Part shown: piece after piece, positions 34,295 through 43,568 of the stretch
Position numbering within the stretch: the first letter of the stretch is position 1
Layout of the letters: each line of letters begins with the position of its first letter
Assembly: GCF_039526245.1 (NCBI RefSeq)
Contig: NZ_BAAAIV010000019.1
Location: 155,263-219,262, forward strand
Source: Arthrobacter_H rhombi
GTDB taxonomy: Bacteria > Actinomycetota > Actinomycetes > Actinomycetales > Micrococcaceae
DNA length: 64,000 nucleotides
Direction of reading: 5' to 3'
Program-made: the position numbers and the translations under genes
Notes under the pieces: model-generated
Told to the model about the DNA's origin: nothing
Database searches by the model: none
What the model saw: the letters and a program-made list of their open reading frames with translations, nothing else

Positions 34295-34325
34295 CAGCAC
34301 CCCGGGCGATAGACCCGGGGTGCTG
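34295..34325. terminator. Perfect 12-bp hairpin downstream of the secreted protein gene
   Basis: CAGCACCCCGGG (34295-34306), 7-nt loop, CCCGGGGTGCTG (34314-34325). It follows the minus-strand 34367 gene by about 40 nt and precedes the SMR gene. No T-tract. Confidence 0.55.
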
Positions 34326-34366
34326 TACTTGCGGAGGGGCCCGCAGTGGCGATGGGACGGTGGGTT

Positions 34367-34672
34367 CTAGCACTTCCTGAGTTCGTCGAACTTCGCGCCT
34401 TTTCCGCTGCCGTCTTTGTGGGTGTAGTTGGGCTTGTAGGAGTGGCAGGAGCCGTCGAAGCCCCAGGCCCAGATGACCTTGACGCGCTGGGTGGTCTTGC
34501 ATCGGTTGGTGACTTGGACGGCTGGTTTCGTGATGCCGTGGTCCTTCCACGTGGTTTTGACGACTTTGACGCAACTGGGCGCTGTTGCTGCCGCCGCAGG
34601 GCTGATGCCGAGGAGCGACAGCGGAGCTACGAATGCGGTGGCGATTATCAGCGTCGACAACTTCCGTTTCAT
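34367..34672 (-). CDS. Small secreted protein with tendamistat-like four-cysteine pattern
   Basis: 101 aa from ATG 34672, preceded by AAGGAG. Signal peptide MKRKLSTLIIATAFVAPLSL ending near SPAAAA, then a mature domain of about 70 aa. Four cysteines occur in the contexts APSCVKVV, TNRC, GSCHSYKP and LRKC at the extreme C-terminus. The same order, spacing class and C-terminal cysteine occur in the Streptomyces alpha-amylase inhibitor tendamistat (APSCVTLY..., GLCYA..., ...LARC). The inhibitory WRY triad is absent (TTWKDHG instead), so amylase inhibition is unlikely; a different extracellular binding role is possible. The first cysteine precedes a beta-rich stretch (RVKVIWAWGFDG). Confidence 0.6.
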   Translation of the reverse strand: MKRKLSTLIIATAFVAPLSLLGISPAAAATAPSCVKVVKTTWKDHGITKPAVQVTNRCKTTQRVKVIWAWGFDGSCHSYKPNYTHKDGSGKGAKFDELRKC

Positions 34673-34885
34673 GGAACTTCTCCTTGTGTCTTGCTCTGTC
34701 CCGAAACCCCCGGGGGCGAGCGATGATGGCCACAGCGTATAGCGCATCCGTTGGAGTATCTATACATGTGCGGAACATATCTGGCGTTCAAGTGGAGCGG
34801 CTGATCATATTAGGTGCAGTATTTCCAGCAATATGAATTTCACTCGATTTTTTGTCAAAAGTCGGCAAATTGGGCGAACCGCTGA

Positions 34886-34933
34886 GGGCGGAGCAGGACC
34901 GCGGAGGTGAGACCCCGCCGTCGTGCTCCGCCC
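34886..34933. terminator. Hairpin with T-tract between secreted protein and phosphoesterase genes
   Basis: GGGCGGAGCA (34886-34895) pairs with TGCTCCGCCC (34924-34933), followed on the plus strand by TTTT. The 28-nt interior is GC-rich and can pair further. It lies just beyond the stop of the minus-strand phosphoesterase gene, though its T-tract is on the plus strand. Confidence 0.5.
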
Positions 34934-34964
34934 TTTTGCGTTGGAAATGCGGTGCGTTCTTCCC

Positions 34965-36827
34965 CTACTGCGTGACCTCGAAGGGCAGCGATTCGGTGAA
35001 AGACCTGCCGTGGACGTCGGTGGCGGTGACCTTCGCGGTGTGCTTTCCGACGGGCAGGTCCTGCGGGAGGTCCAGACGCCAGAGGTGCATGGTGCGGTCA
35101 GCCAGTCCGCCCCCGCCGACGAACTGCTCCTGGATGGCTGCCGGGTCGGAGTACTCGACGCCGGTCTTGACGTCCTCGCCCTTCAGGTCCTGAGTGCGCG
35201 TGGCACGGGTGGGCGCGGCGCCGTCGACGGAGACCGTGACCTTCGAGCCGGTGGAGCCGGTCCAGAAGTTGCTGGTCAACCAGGTGTCGCCGAGGTCGGC
35301 CCGGGGGACGACGAGCGGATCCTTGAGCTCGTCCGCTTCGCCGCGTGGCTTGGTGACGTTTTCCTGGTACCAGTCGCGGTAGGCCGGGGTGTTCAGTCCC
35401 AGGGCCATCTGGTCTGAATCGTCGCCGCCCTGGACAGTGAAGCGTTCGACGACCTGCTGGTTCTTGATGTCCAGGGTCAGGACGCCCGGAGGAGTGCCGT
35501 CGCGCTGGACGGAGGTGCGGTAGCCGCCGGGGAGCTCGCGTCCGCTGTACCAGTGGCCGGCGACCGCGGAGACGGTCAGATGCGTGAAGGGCAGGCCCTC
35601 GGCGCCGACCTTGCCCTTCCACCCGGCGAGCATGTCCCCGGCGCGCAGGTTCTCATTCATGTGGGTGTGCCCGCCAAGGGAGGTGACGTTGCGACCCTCG
35701 AGGATCTTGTAGATCTCCTGCAGCTCCCGCACCTGATGGGAGTCGCTGTAGTAGAACTCCAGCAGCGGGGCGTGGCCGGCGAGGATGATGGGCTTGTTCT
35801 GGGGGGTGTTGGCGATGTCCTGGCGCAGCCATTCGAGCTGCTGCTCGCCGAGGGCGTAGGTGTAGTCGCTCTTCTTCGCGGGGACCTTGGTGGGGTATTC
35901 GATGTTGCTCAACGCGACCACGTGGGCCTTGCCGGCATCGTAGGAGTAGTACTCCGGGCCGAACTGGGCGCGGAAGGAATCGAATTCATTCTGCTGGTTC
36001 TGGGCGTCGTAGTCGATGTCGTGGTTGCCGGGCAGGAAGCGTGCCGGCCCGTTGAGCATGGCGGTCAGGTCTCGGGTCTGGGTGAACACCGAGAGGTCAT
36101 CACCGACTACGTCGCCGATGAACAGGGCCCCACAGCCGGCGTAGTCGGTGCGCTTGGCCAGGTCGGTGAAGACCCCGTGGCGCGCGTACTCGACCTCTTT
36201 GCTGTTATAGGTCTGCACGTCGGCGCCGATGGCGCAGGCCTGCGTGGGCGAGGCGGTGGCTTTCGATTTAGCCAGCGGGAAGTTCACTGCCTGTGGCGTG
36301 GCGCCGGTAGGGGCGATGCCTCCGTACTTGAGCTTCGGCGATCCGGCGGGCAAGTGGTTGTAGAAGAACTGGGCGACGTTGTCCTCGTCGACGGGGACCT
36401 GGTAGCCGCGCGGTTGGGTCACGAACGCCGTCATGTTCTCGAACACCGGGAGCTCGTAACGGCCCTTCGCGTCCGTCTTCACGGTGTCGCGGCCGTTGGA
36501 GACGGTGACCCCGCGCATGCCGCGCTCGTTCTTGTCCTGGTGGGAGTCCCGGTTGCGGTCATCGAAGACGACGCCGGTCAGGGCCTTGGGAGCGGGCGTG
36601 CTGCTTCCTTCCGGCGCGCGGACCACGTCGACGTGTCCGCGATAGGCGTTCTGCTCCCAGGCGCCTCCCGCGGGTTTTGCCGGTTGGGCGGCGGGGGCTG
36701 CCGCCGGGGCGGATAGTGCCATTGCGGGGGAGAGCAGCGTGCCGGTGGCTGCGACGGCCAGGCAGGCTGCCAGGGACAATTTCAGCCGTCGACGCGTGCC
36801 GTGGGGTGGCGTGGTCTGTGTGGTCAA
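34965..36827 (-). CDS. Secreted calcineurin-like metallophosphoesterase
   Basis: 620 aa from TTG 36827 (GAAGGAC just upstream). A signal peptide with three arginines (RRRLKLSLAACLAVAATG, possibly Tat) is followed by an Ala/Pro-rich stretch. Next comes a carboxypeptidase-like beta domain (LTGVVFDDRNRDSHQDKNER... GRYELPVF). The calcineurin-like core has IGADVQ, FIGDVVGDDLS, FLPGNHDIDYD, ILAGHAPLLEF and SLGGHTHMNENL, supplying the two-metal ligands. A C-terminal beta domain follows. This three-part layout (MetallophosN, Metallophos, MetallophosC) is that of exported phosphoesterases. Cell-wall or extracellular phosphate ester cleavage is likely; substrate unknown. Divergent from the M20 gene at 37113. 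Confidence 0.85.
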   Translation of the reverse strand: MTTQTTPPHGTRRRLKLSLAACLAVAATGTLLSPAMALSAPAAAPAAQPAKPAGGAWEQNAYRGHVDVVRAPEGSSTPAPKALTGVVFDDRNRDSHQDKNERGMRGVTVSNGRDTVKTDAKGRYELPVFENMTAFVTQPRGYQVPVDEDNVAQFFYNHLPAGSPKLKYGGIAPTGATPQAVNFPLAKSKATASPTQACAIGADVQTYNSKEVEYARHGVFTDLAKRTDYAGCGALFIGDVVGDDLSVFTQTRDLTAMLNGPARFLPGNHDIDYDAQNQQNEFDSFRAQFGPEYYSYDAGKAHVVALSNIEYPTKVPAKKSDYTYALGEQQLEWLRQDIANTPQNKPIILAGHAPLLEFYYSDSHQVRELQEIYKILEGRNVTSLGGHTHMNENLRAGDMLAGWKGKVGAEGLPFTHLTVSAVAGHWYSGRELPGGYRTSVQRDGTPPGVLTLDIKNQQVVERFTVQGGDDSDQMALGLNTPAYRDWYQENVTKPRGEADELKDPLVVPRADLGDTWLTSNFWTGSTGSKVTVSVDGAAPTRATRTQDLKGEDVKTGVEYSDPAAIQEQFVGGGGLADRTMHLWRLDLPQDLPVGKHTAKVTATDVHGRSFTESLPFEVTQ

Positions 36828-37112
36828 GGGGTCCTTCGGGTGCGAGCGGAAGGTCCGGCCGACGGGCCGGTCCGCGTCCCACTGTTCCGAGGGAGGGTGA
36901 ACATGAGGGAGCTTCGCCGCGACCTGTCCGTGACGACTTTCCCACGGTTTGGGGGCCCGTTCACCGCGCCCATCACACCGCTTGGCGATCGTGAGGTGTG
37001 CCATGTATTGATTGCGACTTCCGTTGAGGCAATGGTGAGGCCATTCGTGGAGTGATTTACAAGAATCGAAACGAGGAGCCTCCCCATTTCCGACCAGCGC
37101 ATCCTGTCCAGC

Positions 37113-38633
37113 ATGACCACCAGCCCCGTCCGCCGTCGTGCTTTCCTGGGAGGTGCGGCGGCACTGGGTGTCGCGGGCCTCGGGGGAGCGGGCCTGTTCG
37201 CCGGAACCGGTGCCACCCGACCGGCCTCCGCAGCCGCGGCCATCCCCGACGCCGACCAGAACGCGCTGGACCTGCTGCAGCGGATGCTGCGCTTCGACAC
37301 CCAAAACCACGGTCAGGGAGCCAAGACCCGGAAGCACGCCGAAATGCTCCAGACGGTGTGGGAGCGGGCTGGCGTCCCGGTGGAGATCATCGATACGCCG
37401 CAACCGGACAACGTGCACCTGCTGGCCCGCATCCCCGGCACCGGAACGGCCAAGCCGCTGCTGATCCTGGGGCACTCGGACGTGGTGCCGGTGGAGCCGG
37501 AGAATTGGGACGTGGACCCGTTCGCGGGCGAGGTGCGCGACGGCGAGGTCTACGGGCGCGGCGCGCTGGACATGAAGGGCGCCAACTCCGCGACCATCAG
37601 CGCCCTGCTGCGCCACCTGGCCGAAGGTGCGACGTTCGACCGCGACATCATCGTCCTCACCGACTGCGACGAGGAGGCCGGATCCTTCGGGTCCTCCTGG
37701 TTGGCCAAGAACCACTGGGACAAGCTCGATGCCGGCGCGGTCCTGACCGAGGGTGGCTGGTTCCTGGCCCAGGATGACAAGACCACCCCCATGCTCATCA
37801 CCGCCACCCGGCAGGACAAGGTCTACTTCAACCTGGACCTTACCGCCGACGGGACCGCGACGCACTCCTCGAAGCCCATGCCCGACTCGGCCGTCGTGGC
37901 CTTGTCCCGTGGCGTTGCCGAACTGGGGGAGTGGCAGGCGCCCGTGCACCTGACGAAGGTCACCCGCGAGTACTTCTCCGCGCTCGCCGACGCATCCACC
38001 GACCGTCGTTTCAAGCAGGCGATCCGGCTGATGCTGAAGGCGCACAACCAGAACTCACTGGAACGCGCCGCTGCCGTGATGGTGAAGCGCTCCAGCTACC
38101 CGTACCTGCACGGCGCGCTGCTGCGGACCACCCGGGCGTTCGTCATCGAGGACGCCGGCTACAAGGAGAATGTCATCCCGTCCTCCGCCCACGTCCGGGT
38201 GAACTGCCGGGCCATCCCGGGCGGGCAGAAGCCGCGGGACTTCCTGGCCCAAGTGCGCAAGATGATGAAGAAGCGCGGGATCACGGTCGAGCTGGCCGTG
38301 TCCGACGGGATGAGCGAAGCAGAGACGCTCGACCAACTGGACAAGACGTGGGCGACCCCTCCGGCCGACGTGGAGACCGACCTGTTCAAGGCGATCGCGT
38401 CGTCGGCGAAGGCGACCTACCCCAACGCGGCGTTCGCCCCTGCCTTGTTCGAAGCGGGCACCAGTTTGGCTCCGTGGCGGGAGAAGGGCATCCCCGGGTA
38501 CGGCGTGTACCCGTACGTACTGGACAACGAGCAGCTGATCGCCATGCACGGCAACAACGAGCGGATCTACGTGGAGGCGCTGAAACAGGGCAGCGACTTC
38601 ATGTACACGGTGTTTGAGCAGTTCCGGGACTGA
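37113..38633 (+). CDS. Exported (Tat) M20 family metallopeptidase
   Basis: 506 aa. N-terminal Tat signal MTTSPVRRRAFLGGAAALGV, twin arginine in RRRAFLGG, cleavage near ASAAAA. M20 ligands are LGHSDVVPVEPENWD, YGRGALDMKGANSATI, TDCDEEAGSFGS and the late FEAGTSLAPWREKGIPGYG region. The lid-domain segment THSSKPMPDSAVVAL is present. The closest type is the CPG70/PM20D1-like peptidases acting on dipeptides or N-acyl amino acids, here outside the membrane. A degraded piece of a second copy of the C-terminal 60 residues is at 50571-50756. Confidence 0.87.
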   Translation: MTTSPVRRRAFLGGAAALGVAGLGGAGLFAGTGATRPASAAAAIPDADQNALDLLQRMLRFDTQNHGQGAKTRKHAEMLQTVWERAGVPVEIIDTPQPDNVHLLARIPGTGTAKPLLILGHSDVVPVEPENWDVDPFAGEVRDGEVYGRGALDMKGANSATISALLRHLAEGATFDRDIIVLTDCDEEAGSFGSSWLAKNHWDKLDAGAVLTEGGWFLAQDDKTTPMLITATRQDKVYFNLDLTADGTATHSSKPMPDSAVVALSRGVAELGEWQAPVHLTKVTREYFSALADASTDRRFKQAIRLMLKAHNQNSLERAAAVMVKRSSYPYLHGALLRTTRAFVIEDAGYKENVIPSSAHVRVNCRAIPGGQKPRDFLAQVRKMMKKRGITVELAVSDGMSEAETLDQLDKTWATPPADVETDLFKAIASSAKATYPNAAFAPALFEAGTSLAPWREKGIPGYGVYPYVLDNEQLIAMHGNNERIYVEALKQGSDFMYTVFEQFRD

Positions 38634-38662
38634 TTGGCGCGGCCACCGGTAACGTGGGCGCC

Positions 38663-39178
38663 ATGCCACTAGGTGAGACGACACGACTGCGCTTCCGCGA
38701 GATGGGTCTGGCCGACCTGGATCTGATGGCCGGGCTGCTGGGGGATCCGGGAGTCATGCGTTTCTACCCCTCGCCCAAGAACCGACATCAGGCCGCCGAA
38801 TGGATCGCCTGGAACGAGCGCAACTATGCCGAATACGGTTATGGACTGTGGATCATCGAGACGCTCGCGGGTGACTTCGTCGGCGACTGCGGATTGACGT
38901 GGCAGAAGGTCAATGGCGTGGAGAAGCTCGAGGTCGGATACCACGTCGGTACCGTCTGGCAGGGGCTCGGGCTCGCGACGGAGGCGGCCAGCGCGTGCCG
39001 TGATTATGCACGCTCGATTACCGATGCCGGTGAAATCGTGGCAATCGTGCACCCTGCGAACCGTGCCTCGGAGCGTGTTGCGGAAAAGATCGGACTGCAC
39101 CGGATGGAGGACGACCGCGGCGGACGGCTGCCCGTCCGCCGCGTGCTCGGCATGGACCTAAAGGGTGGTGAAGACTAA
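38663..39178 (+). CDS. GNAT family N-acetyltransferase (RimJ/RimL type)
   Basis: 171 aa from ATG 38663 (an in-frame GTG is 9 nt earlier; neither has a clear Shine-Dalgarno). The fold is visible: TTRLRFREMGLADLDLMAGL, FYPSPKNRHQAAEWI, DFVGDCGLTWQKVNGVEKLEVGYHV, acetyl-CoA loop QGLGLATEAASACRDYA, and NRASERVAEKIGLHRME. It transfers acetyl from acetyl-CoA to a protein N-terminus or small amine. Its stop codon overlaps that of the convergent M20D gene. Confidence 0.85.
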   Translation: MPLGETTRLRFREMGLADLDLMAGLLGDPGVMRFYPSPKNRHQAAEWIAWNERNYAEYGYGLWIIETLAGDFVGDCGLTWQKVNGVEKLEVGYHVGTVWQGLGLATEAASACRDYARSITDAGEIVAIVHPANRASERVAEKIGLHRMEDDRGGRLPVRRVLGMDLKGGED

Positions 39179-40311
39179 GTGGCGGTAGCGAAGTCGGCCG
39201 CGGTCCATGCCATGGCGATGGCGCCTTCGATGACGGCATGGTCGGCCGCAGGGGTGATGCAGGCCGCGGTGAATTCGGGTTGGTGGTTCCCCGCCGGTGC
39301 GCAATCGAGACCGAGGATGGGGTGGATGGTCGGGATGACGTGGGAGACGTTGCCCATGTCGGTGGCGGCGCCGGCGAATCCGGCGGGCACCTCCGGGAAG
39401 ACCCTGCCGAGCGCCTCGGCGTTGGCCCGGTAATATCCCAGCAGGGCGTCGTCGGGACGCAGGTCCGCGTAGTCCGGTCCGGTCGGCTTAACGGCCAGGT
39501 CGCAACCCGTCGCCAGGGCTCCGGCTTCGAAGCACCGCAGCACCCGTTCCTTCAGCGCCGTCAGCGCCTCGGCGGTGTCGGAGCGCAGGATCCAGTGCCC
39601 GCGGCTGGCCTCCGGGATGATGTTCGCAGCGGATCCGGCCTCGGTGACGATGCCCGCGATCTTGTCATCGCGACGCGTCTGCTGGCGCAGCAGTCCGATG
39701 GCGAGCTGGGCGACCGTCATGGCGTCTGCGGCGTTGATGCCTTCCTCGGGGTAGGCCCCCGCGTGGGCCGGCTTGCCCCGGTAGGACACGTCCAGCTGGC
39801 AGACCGCGGTGCCCGGCATGGCCGCCATCTCCACCGGGGCCGGGTGGACCATCATGGCGACGTCGAGTCCGGCGAAAGCGCCGCGTTCGAGCATCAGGAT
39901 CTTGCCGCCCCCGCCTTCCTCCGCGGGCGTCCCCAAGATGGTGACGGTCAGGCCCAGCTCGTCGGCGACGTCGGCCAGGCCGATGCCGGCACCGACCGCG
40001 GCGGCGGCGATCAGGTTGTGGCCGCAGGCGTGTCCGATCCCCGGCAGCGCGTCGTATTCGGCGCAGATCCCGATGTGGACCGGGCCCGAACCAATGGTCG
40101 CGCGCACTGCCGTCGGCAGGTCGTAGCAGCCGTGCTCGACGTCGAACCCCGCGCTAGCGAGGGCCTCGGCGACCCAGCCGCTGGCCTTGACCTCCTCGAA
40201 CGCCAGCTCCGGGTGGGCGTGGATCCGGTGCGAGAGCTCGAGCAGGGTGTCCGAGGCGGCGCGGACCCGCTCCTCGATGACGGACTTCAGGGCGGTTCCC
40301 GTGAACGTCAC
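39175..40311 (-). CDS. M20D-family amidohydrolase (AbgB/PepTD-like)
   Basis: 378 aa from GTG 40311, overlapping the aldehyde dehydrogenase stop by 4 nt (GTGA). Ligands are in HIHAHPELAFEE, GICAEYDALPGIGHACGHNLIA, GTPAEEGGGGKILM, MMVHPAPVEM, and TDMGNVSHVIPTIHP. The GHACGH and PAEEGGGG motifs place it in the M20D group that cleaves amide-linked conjugates such as aminoacyl or p-aminobenzoyl-glutamate types. Third gene of an operon with a GMC oxidoreductase and aldehyde dehydrogenase. It may release an amino alcohol or amine that those enzymes then oxidise, or cleave their product. Confidence 0.87.
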   Translation of the reverse strand: MTFTGTALKSVIEERVRAASDTLLELSHRIHAHPELAFEEVKASGWVAEALASAGFDVEHGCYDLPTAVRATIGSGPVHIGICAEYDALPGIGHACGHNLIAAAAVGAGIGLADVADELGLTVTILGTPAEEGGGGKILMLERGAFAGLDVAMMVHPAPVEMAAMPGTAVCQLDVSYRGKPAHAGAYPEEGINAADAMTVAQLAIGLLRQQTRRDDKIAGIVTEAGSAANIIPEASRGHWILRSDTAEALTALKERVLRCFEAGALATGCDLAVKPTGPDYADLRPDDALLGYYRANAEALGRVFPEVPAGFAGAATDMGNVSHVIPTIHPILGLDCAPAGNHQPEFTAACITPAADHAVIEGAIAMAWTAADFATAT

Positions 40312-41789
40312 CGGCTGGCCTCCACCACGGGTTCTGCCGTCGCCGTCGCCGTCGGCTCCTGCACCGGAGCGGCGGCAATGTGGGTGGATGCCGGTCGGGT
40401 GGCGGCATCGTAGGCAGCCGAGGACCCTGTGGCCCCCATGCCGCTGGCGCCGGCGGGTTCGTAGAGCCGCTCGGGTCCGCCGCCCTGCCACTGGTTGACC
40501 CATACGACGCCGGCGGGGATCCGGGAGGCAGCGTCCATGTGCTTCGGGTTTTGGGTGAAGACCGTGGCGGCCAAGCCGAACTCGGTCCCCGAGGCCTGCT
40601 TGAGCCCCTCCTCGAACGTGGGCACGACGACGATCGGCGCGATCGGGCCGAACGTCTCCTCGGTCATCACCAGCATCGTATCGTCGACATTGGTGAGGAC
40701 GGTGGCGGGGTAGAAGAACCCGAGACGATCCGGAATCTGGCCGCCGGTGCGCACTGTGGCTCCGCGGGATACGGCATCCTGGACATGGTGGTGGACGATG
40801 GAGCGCTGGCGCTCGTCGACGAGGGGGCCGAACATCGCCCCTTCGGCGAGCCCGTCGCCCATGGCGTAGGCCTGGGAAGCTTCCACCAGGGCGTCGACGA
40901 ACGCCTCGGCGATGTCCTGGTGGACGTAGATGCGTTCCATCGACGTGCAGATCTGGCCGGTGTTCACGAACGCTCCGAAGGCCACCGCTTGTGCCGTGGC
41001 TGCGACATCCACGTCGGCGTCGACCACCACGGGGTCTTTTCCGCCGAGCTCGAGGATCGCACGGTGGAGCAGTTCGCCGCTTTCGGCGCCGACCTGGCGG
41101 CCTGCGGCGACGGAGCCGGTGAAGTGCACGAGCCCGACGTGCTCGTGGCCGACCAGCGGTTTTCCGGCCCGGGCGTCGCCGAGGACCAAGTTCACCACCC
41201 CGGCGGGTAGGTCGAGCAGTTCGAACAGCCGGGCCGTGGCCAGTGGGGAGCGTTCCGAGGGCTTGACGACCACGGTGTTGCCCGCGGCCAGCAGCGGACC
41301 GAGGGCTCCGAGGACCATCGGGACCGGGAAGTTCCAGGGGGTGATCAGTGCGGCGACGCCGACCGGGTGGCGTAGGATCCGGGTGCGGCTTCCGTCGGGT
41401 AGGGACAGGTTTTCCTCGAAGGGGTACGAGAGTGCCTCGGCGGCCGACGCTTTGAGGGTGGCAATGGCACCGTCCAGGAACATGCGCCCCAGGCCGACGG
41501 GTTTGCCCATTTCCCGGTACTCGAGTTCGGCCAACTCGTCGGCATGTTCGGCGATGCGGCCGGCACTGGCCTGGATGCGGGCGACGCGATCGGCCACCGG
41601 CAGGGCGGCCCATGCGGTATGGGCTGCCACGGCTGCACCTACTGCCTGGTCCACGTCGTCAGGGGAACCTGCGGGCAATTGGGCGATGGTTTCCTCGGTG
41701 GTGGGGTTGACGAGGTCGAGGAAGGACCCGCTGTGCGAATCCGTCCAGGTGCCTCCGATGTGGTTCTGGAGGGTTTTCATGATGGACAC
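40308..41789 (-). CDS. NAD(P)-dependent aldehyde dehydrogenase (betaine/benzaldehyde dehydrogenase-like)
   Basis: 493 aa. VAALITPWNFPVPMVLGALGP, VVKPSERSPLATARLFEL, VHFTGSVAAGRQVG, ILELGGKDPVVVDADVDVA (catalytic Glu), FVNTGQICTSMERIYV (catalytic Cys) and VMTEETFGPIAPIVVV are all present. It oxidises an aldehyde to the acid. Being 79 nt behind a GMC flavoprotein alcohol dehydrogenase, it most likely takes that enzyme's aldehyde, as BetB follows BetA in choline oxidation. The Ala/Thr/Glu-rich tail after TGSSAAYDAATRP is unusual for the family and overlaps the next gene. Confidence 0.9.
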   Translation of the reverse strand: MSIMKTLQNHIGGTWTDSHSGSFLDLVNPTTEETIAQLPAGSPDDVDQAVGAAVAAHTAWAALPVADRVARIQASAGRIAEHADELAELEYREMGKPVGLGRMFLDGAIATLKASAAEALSYPFEENLSLPDGSRTRILRHPVGVAALITPWNFPVPMVLGALGPLLAAGNTVVVKPSERSPLATARLFELLDLPAGVVNLVLGDARAGKPLVGHEHVGLVHFTGSVAAGRQVGAESGELLHRAILELGGKDPVVVDADVDVAATAQAVAFGAFVNTGQICTSMERIYVHQDIAEAFVDALVEASQAYAMGDGLAEGAMFGPLVDERQRSIVHHHVQDAVSRGATVRTGGQIPDRLGFFYPATVLTNVDDTMLVMTEETFGPIAPIVVVPTFEEGLKQASGTEFGLAATVFTQNPKHMDAASRIPAGVVWVNQWQGGGPERLYEPAGASGMGATGSSAAYDAATRPASTHIAAAPVQEPTATATAEPVVEASR

Positions 41790-41868
41790 ATACTCCTTGG
41801 GTGGGGACGGCTGTAGTGAAGTGGGGTGGCGTGGTGCTTTGCGCTGCCTGGCGCTCGAACCGGAAAGG

Positions 41869-43431
41869 TCAGGCCAGGCGATCGGCCATCAGCTCGCCGA
41901 CCATGATCGCGGCCAGGTTGGTGTTGGCCCGAGGGACCGAGGGGAAGATGGAAGCGTCGACGACGTGCAACCCCTCGAAACCGAGAACCCGACACATCGG
42001 ATCCACGACCGTGTCGGGATGATCGACGGCCCCCATCCGGCACGTGCTCGTTCCGTGCTGGGCGTCCCCGACCGTAGCCAGAAGGTAGGCATCGAGCTGG
42101 TCGTCATCGTCGAGCACGTCGAACAATGCCTGATTCTCGGCTTCGATCGAGCCGGCGATGATCGGCGCGGTGGCGTCGCTGCAGGCCAGCTCGACCAGTT
42201 TCCGCACTCCGACGCGCATGCGGGCGAGGTCCCGCTCATCGGAGAGCATGTGCTGGTGGACGACCGGCTGGTCCGTCGGATCCGGAGAGGCGAGGGTCAG
42301 CTCGCCGCGTGAGTAATTCAGGTTGAGCCAGATGCCGTAGGCTCCGAATTCTGCCCCTGTGTTGGCGGTCGCCATGGCCAGGACGCTTTGGTTCATGGAG
42401 ACGAACATCAGGTCGTTGGCCGGGGCTTCCGGGCCGCTGTTCCAGCGGACGCAGACGTTGGTGTGCCGGTCATGTGGTGTCTTGTTGGCGGCATCCGTGG
42501 CCAGTGGCAGCGAAATGACGGCCATGGGGTGATCCTGCATTCCCTGTCCGACGGGAAGATCGGCAAGCAGCTCGATGCCGAGCGAACGAAGATGGCCTTC
42601 CGGCCCGATGCCGGAGCGCAGGAGGATCGCCGGTGAATGGACGACGCCGGCACTGAGGACGATGGTGTCCGCGTGCTCGCTCATCGGCTTCCCGTCCACG
42701 AGATAGCTGATCCCGACAGCCCGGTTGCCCTCGAAGAGGACCCTGTCCGCGAGGGCGTCCCCACGGATGGTGAGGTTCTCCAGGCCACGCGCACCCTCCA
42801 GGTAGGCGTCGTTGGTCGAGACGCGTCGCCCGTCCCGGGAGTTGATGGGATAGGTCGACACCCCGGTCGCGCCGGGCGCGTTGACGTCGGCGGCCCACTC
42901 GAAGCCGGAGGCAAGCGCTGCTGCCGACAGTGCCGTGTCAACGGCACCCCAACGGTCTTGGGGAGCGCGATAGATGGGCGTCGGGCCGCCCCGGCCATGA
43001 TGGGATCGGTCCCCGAATTCAGCGTCGTCTTCCAGCTTGGCGAAGTACGGCAACACATCATCCGGGGCCCACCCGGTGGAACCGGAGTCTGCCCACTCCT
43101 GGAAGTCCTCCATGGGTGGGCGTATGGCGATTTGTCCGTTGATCGATGAGCTGCCGCCGACGCCTCGCCCCCGCCAATAGGGAGCCGCCCGCTGGCTATC
43201 GGTTCGCGTTGCATTCAGGCAGGTCCAGACCATCCCGTCGACCGCCGTGGGGTCCATCAATGCCACCACCGGATTCGGCGACCTCCATGCCTCGTGCATC
43301 TCGGCCGACCGGTAGTCCCTGCCGGCTTCCAATAGCAGTACCCGCTTGCCCTTCTCGGCCGTGCGCGTCGCAAATGCCGCACCGGACGACCCTGCGCCGA
43401 CCACAATGACATCCCAGTGTTCGTTCGTCAC
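41869..43431 (-). CDS. GMC-family FAD oxidoreductase (choline dehydrogenase-like)
   Basis: 520 aa. I chose GTG 43431 (AGGGAG 7 nt upstream) over ATG 43449. FAD-binding motif WDVIVVGAGSSGAAFATRTA, GMC signature YWRGRGVGGSSSINGQIAI, second signature LSAGVVHSPAILLRSGIGP, and the active-site segment near GTSTCRMGAVDHPDTVVDP. It oxidises an alcohol to an aldehyde with FAD. With the aldehyde dehydrogenase downstream and a divergent GbsR-like regulator it resembles a choline-to-betaine locus, but the third gene is an amidohydrolase, so a different amino alcohol is possible. Confidence 0.88.
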   Translation of the reverse strand: MTNEHWDVIVVGAGSSGAAFATRTAEKGKRVLLLEAGRDYRSAEMHEAWRSPNPVVALMDPTAVDGMVWTCLNATRTDSQRAAPYWRGRGVGGSSSINGQIAIRPPMEDFQEWADSGSTGWAPDDVLPYFAKLEDDAEFGDRSHHGRGGPTPIYRAPQDRWGAVDTALSAAALASGFEWAADVNAPGATGVSTYPINSRDGRRVSTNDAYLEGARGLENLTIRGDALADRVLFEGNRAVGISYLVDGKPMSEHADTIVLSAGVVHSPAILLRSGIGPEGHLRSLGIELLADLPVGQGMQDHPMAVISLPLATDAANKTPHDRHTNVCVRWNSGPEAPANDLMFVSMNQSVLAMATANTGAEFGAYGIWLNLNYSRGELTLASPDPTDQPVVHQHMLSDERDLARMRVGVRKLVELACSDATAPIIAGSIEAENQALFDVLDDDDQLDAYLLATVGDAQHGTSTCRMGAVDHPDTVVDPMCRVLGFEGLHVVDASIFPSVPRANTNLAAIMVGELMADRLA

Positions 43432-43517
43432 GCTGTATCTCCCTTGCATAAACTCAGGTAACCGATGGCTTCGTGTCGTGAATTGGCCACGGATTCCACT
43501 ATGCTGTAGGTCACATG

Positions 43518-43539
43518 TTCAGTCAAGAGTGAATATTCA
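43518..43539. promoter_or_regulatory. Palindromic operator candidate between the GMC and GbsR-like genes
   Basis: TGAATATTCA (43530-43539) is a perfect palindrome. TTCA (43518-43521) and TGAA (43530-43533) add an outer dyad. It lies 30 bp before the regulator start and about 90 bp before the GMC start, in a visibly AT-rich patch. Probable site for the GbsR-like regulator. Confidence 0.5.
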
Positions 43540-43568
43540 GTTTTGTATGAGCAATCGAGGAGAATTGC

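Noticed and set aside
34965..38045. A 1026-codon minus-strand frame
   Set aside because: Only its last 620 codons are a real protein (phosphoesterase from TTG 36827). The first 400 codons run antisense through the M20 gene on the plus strand.
39175..41613. An 812-codon minus-strand frame
   Set aside because: The first part is an out-of-frame shadow of the aldehyde dehydrogenase gene (Arg/Pro/Gly-rich); the real M20D protein starts at GTG 40311.
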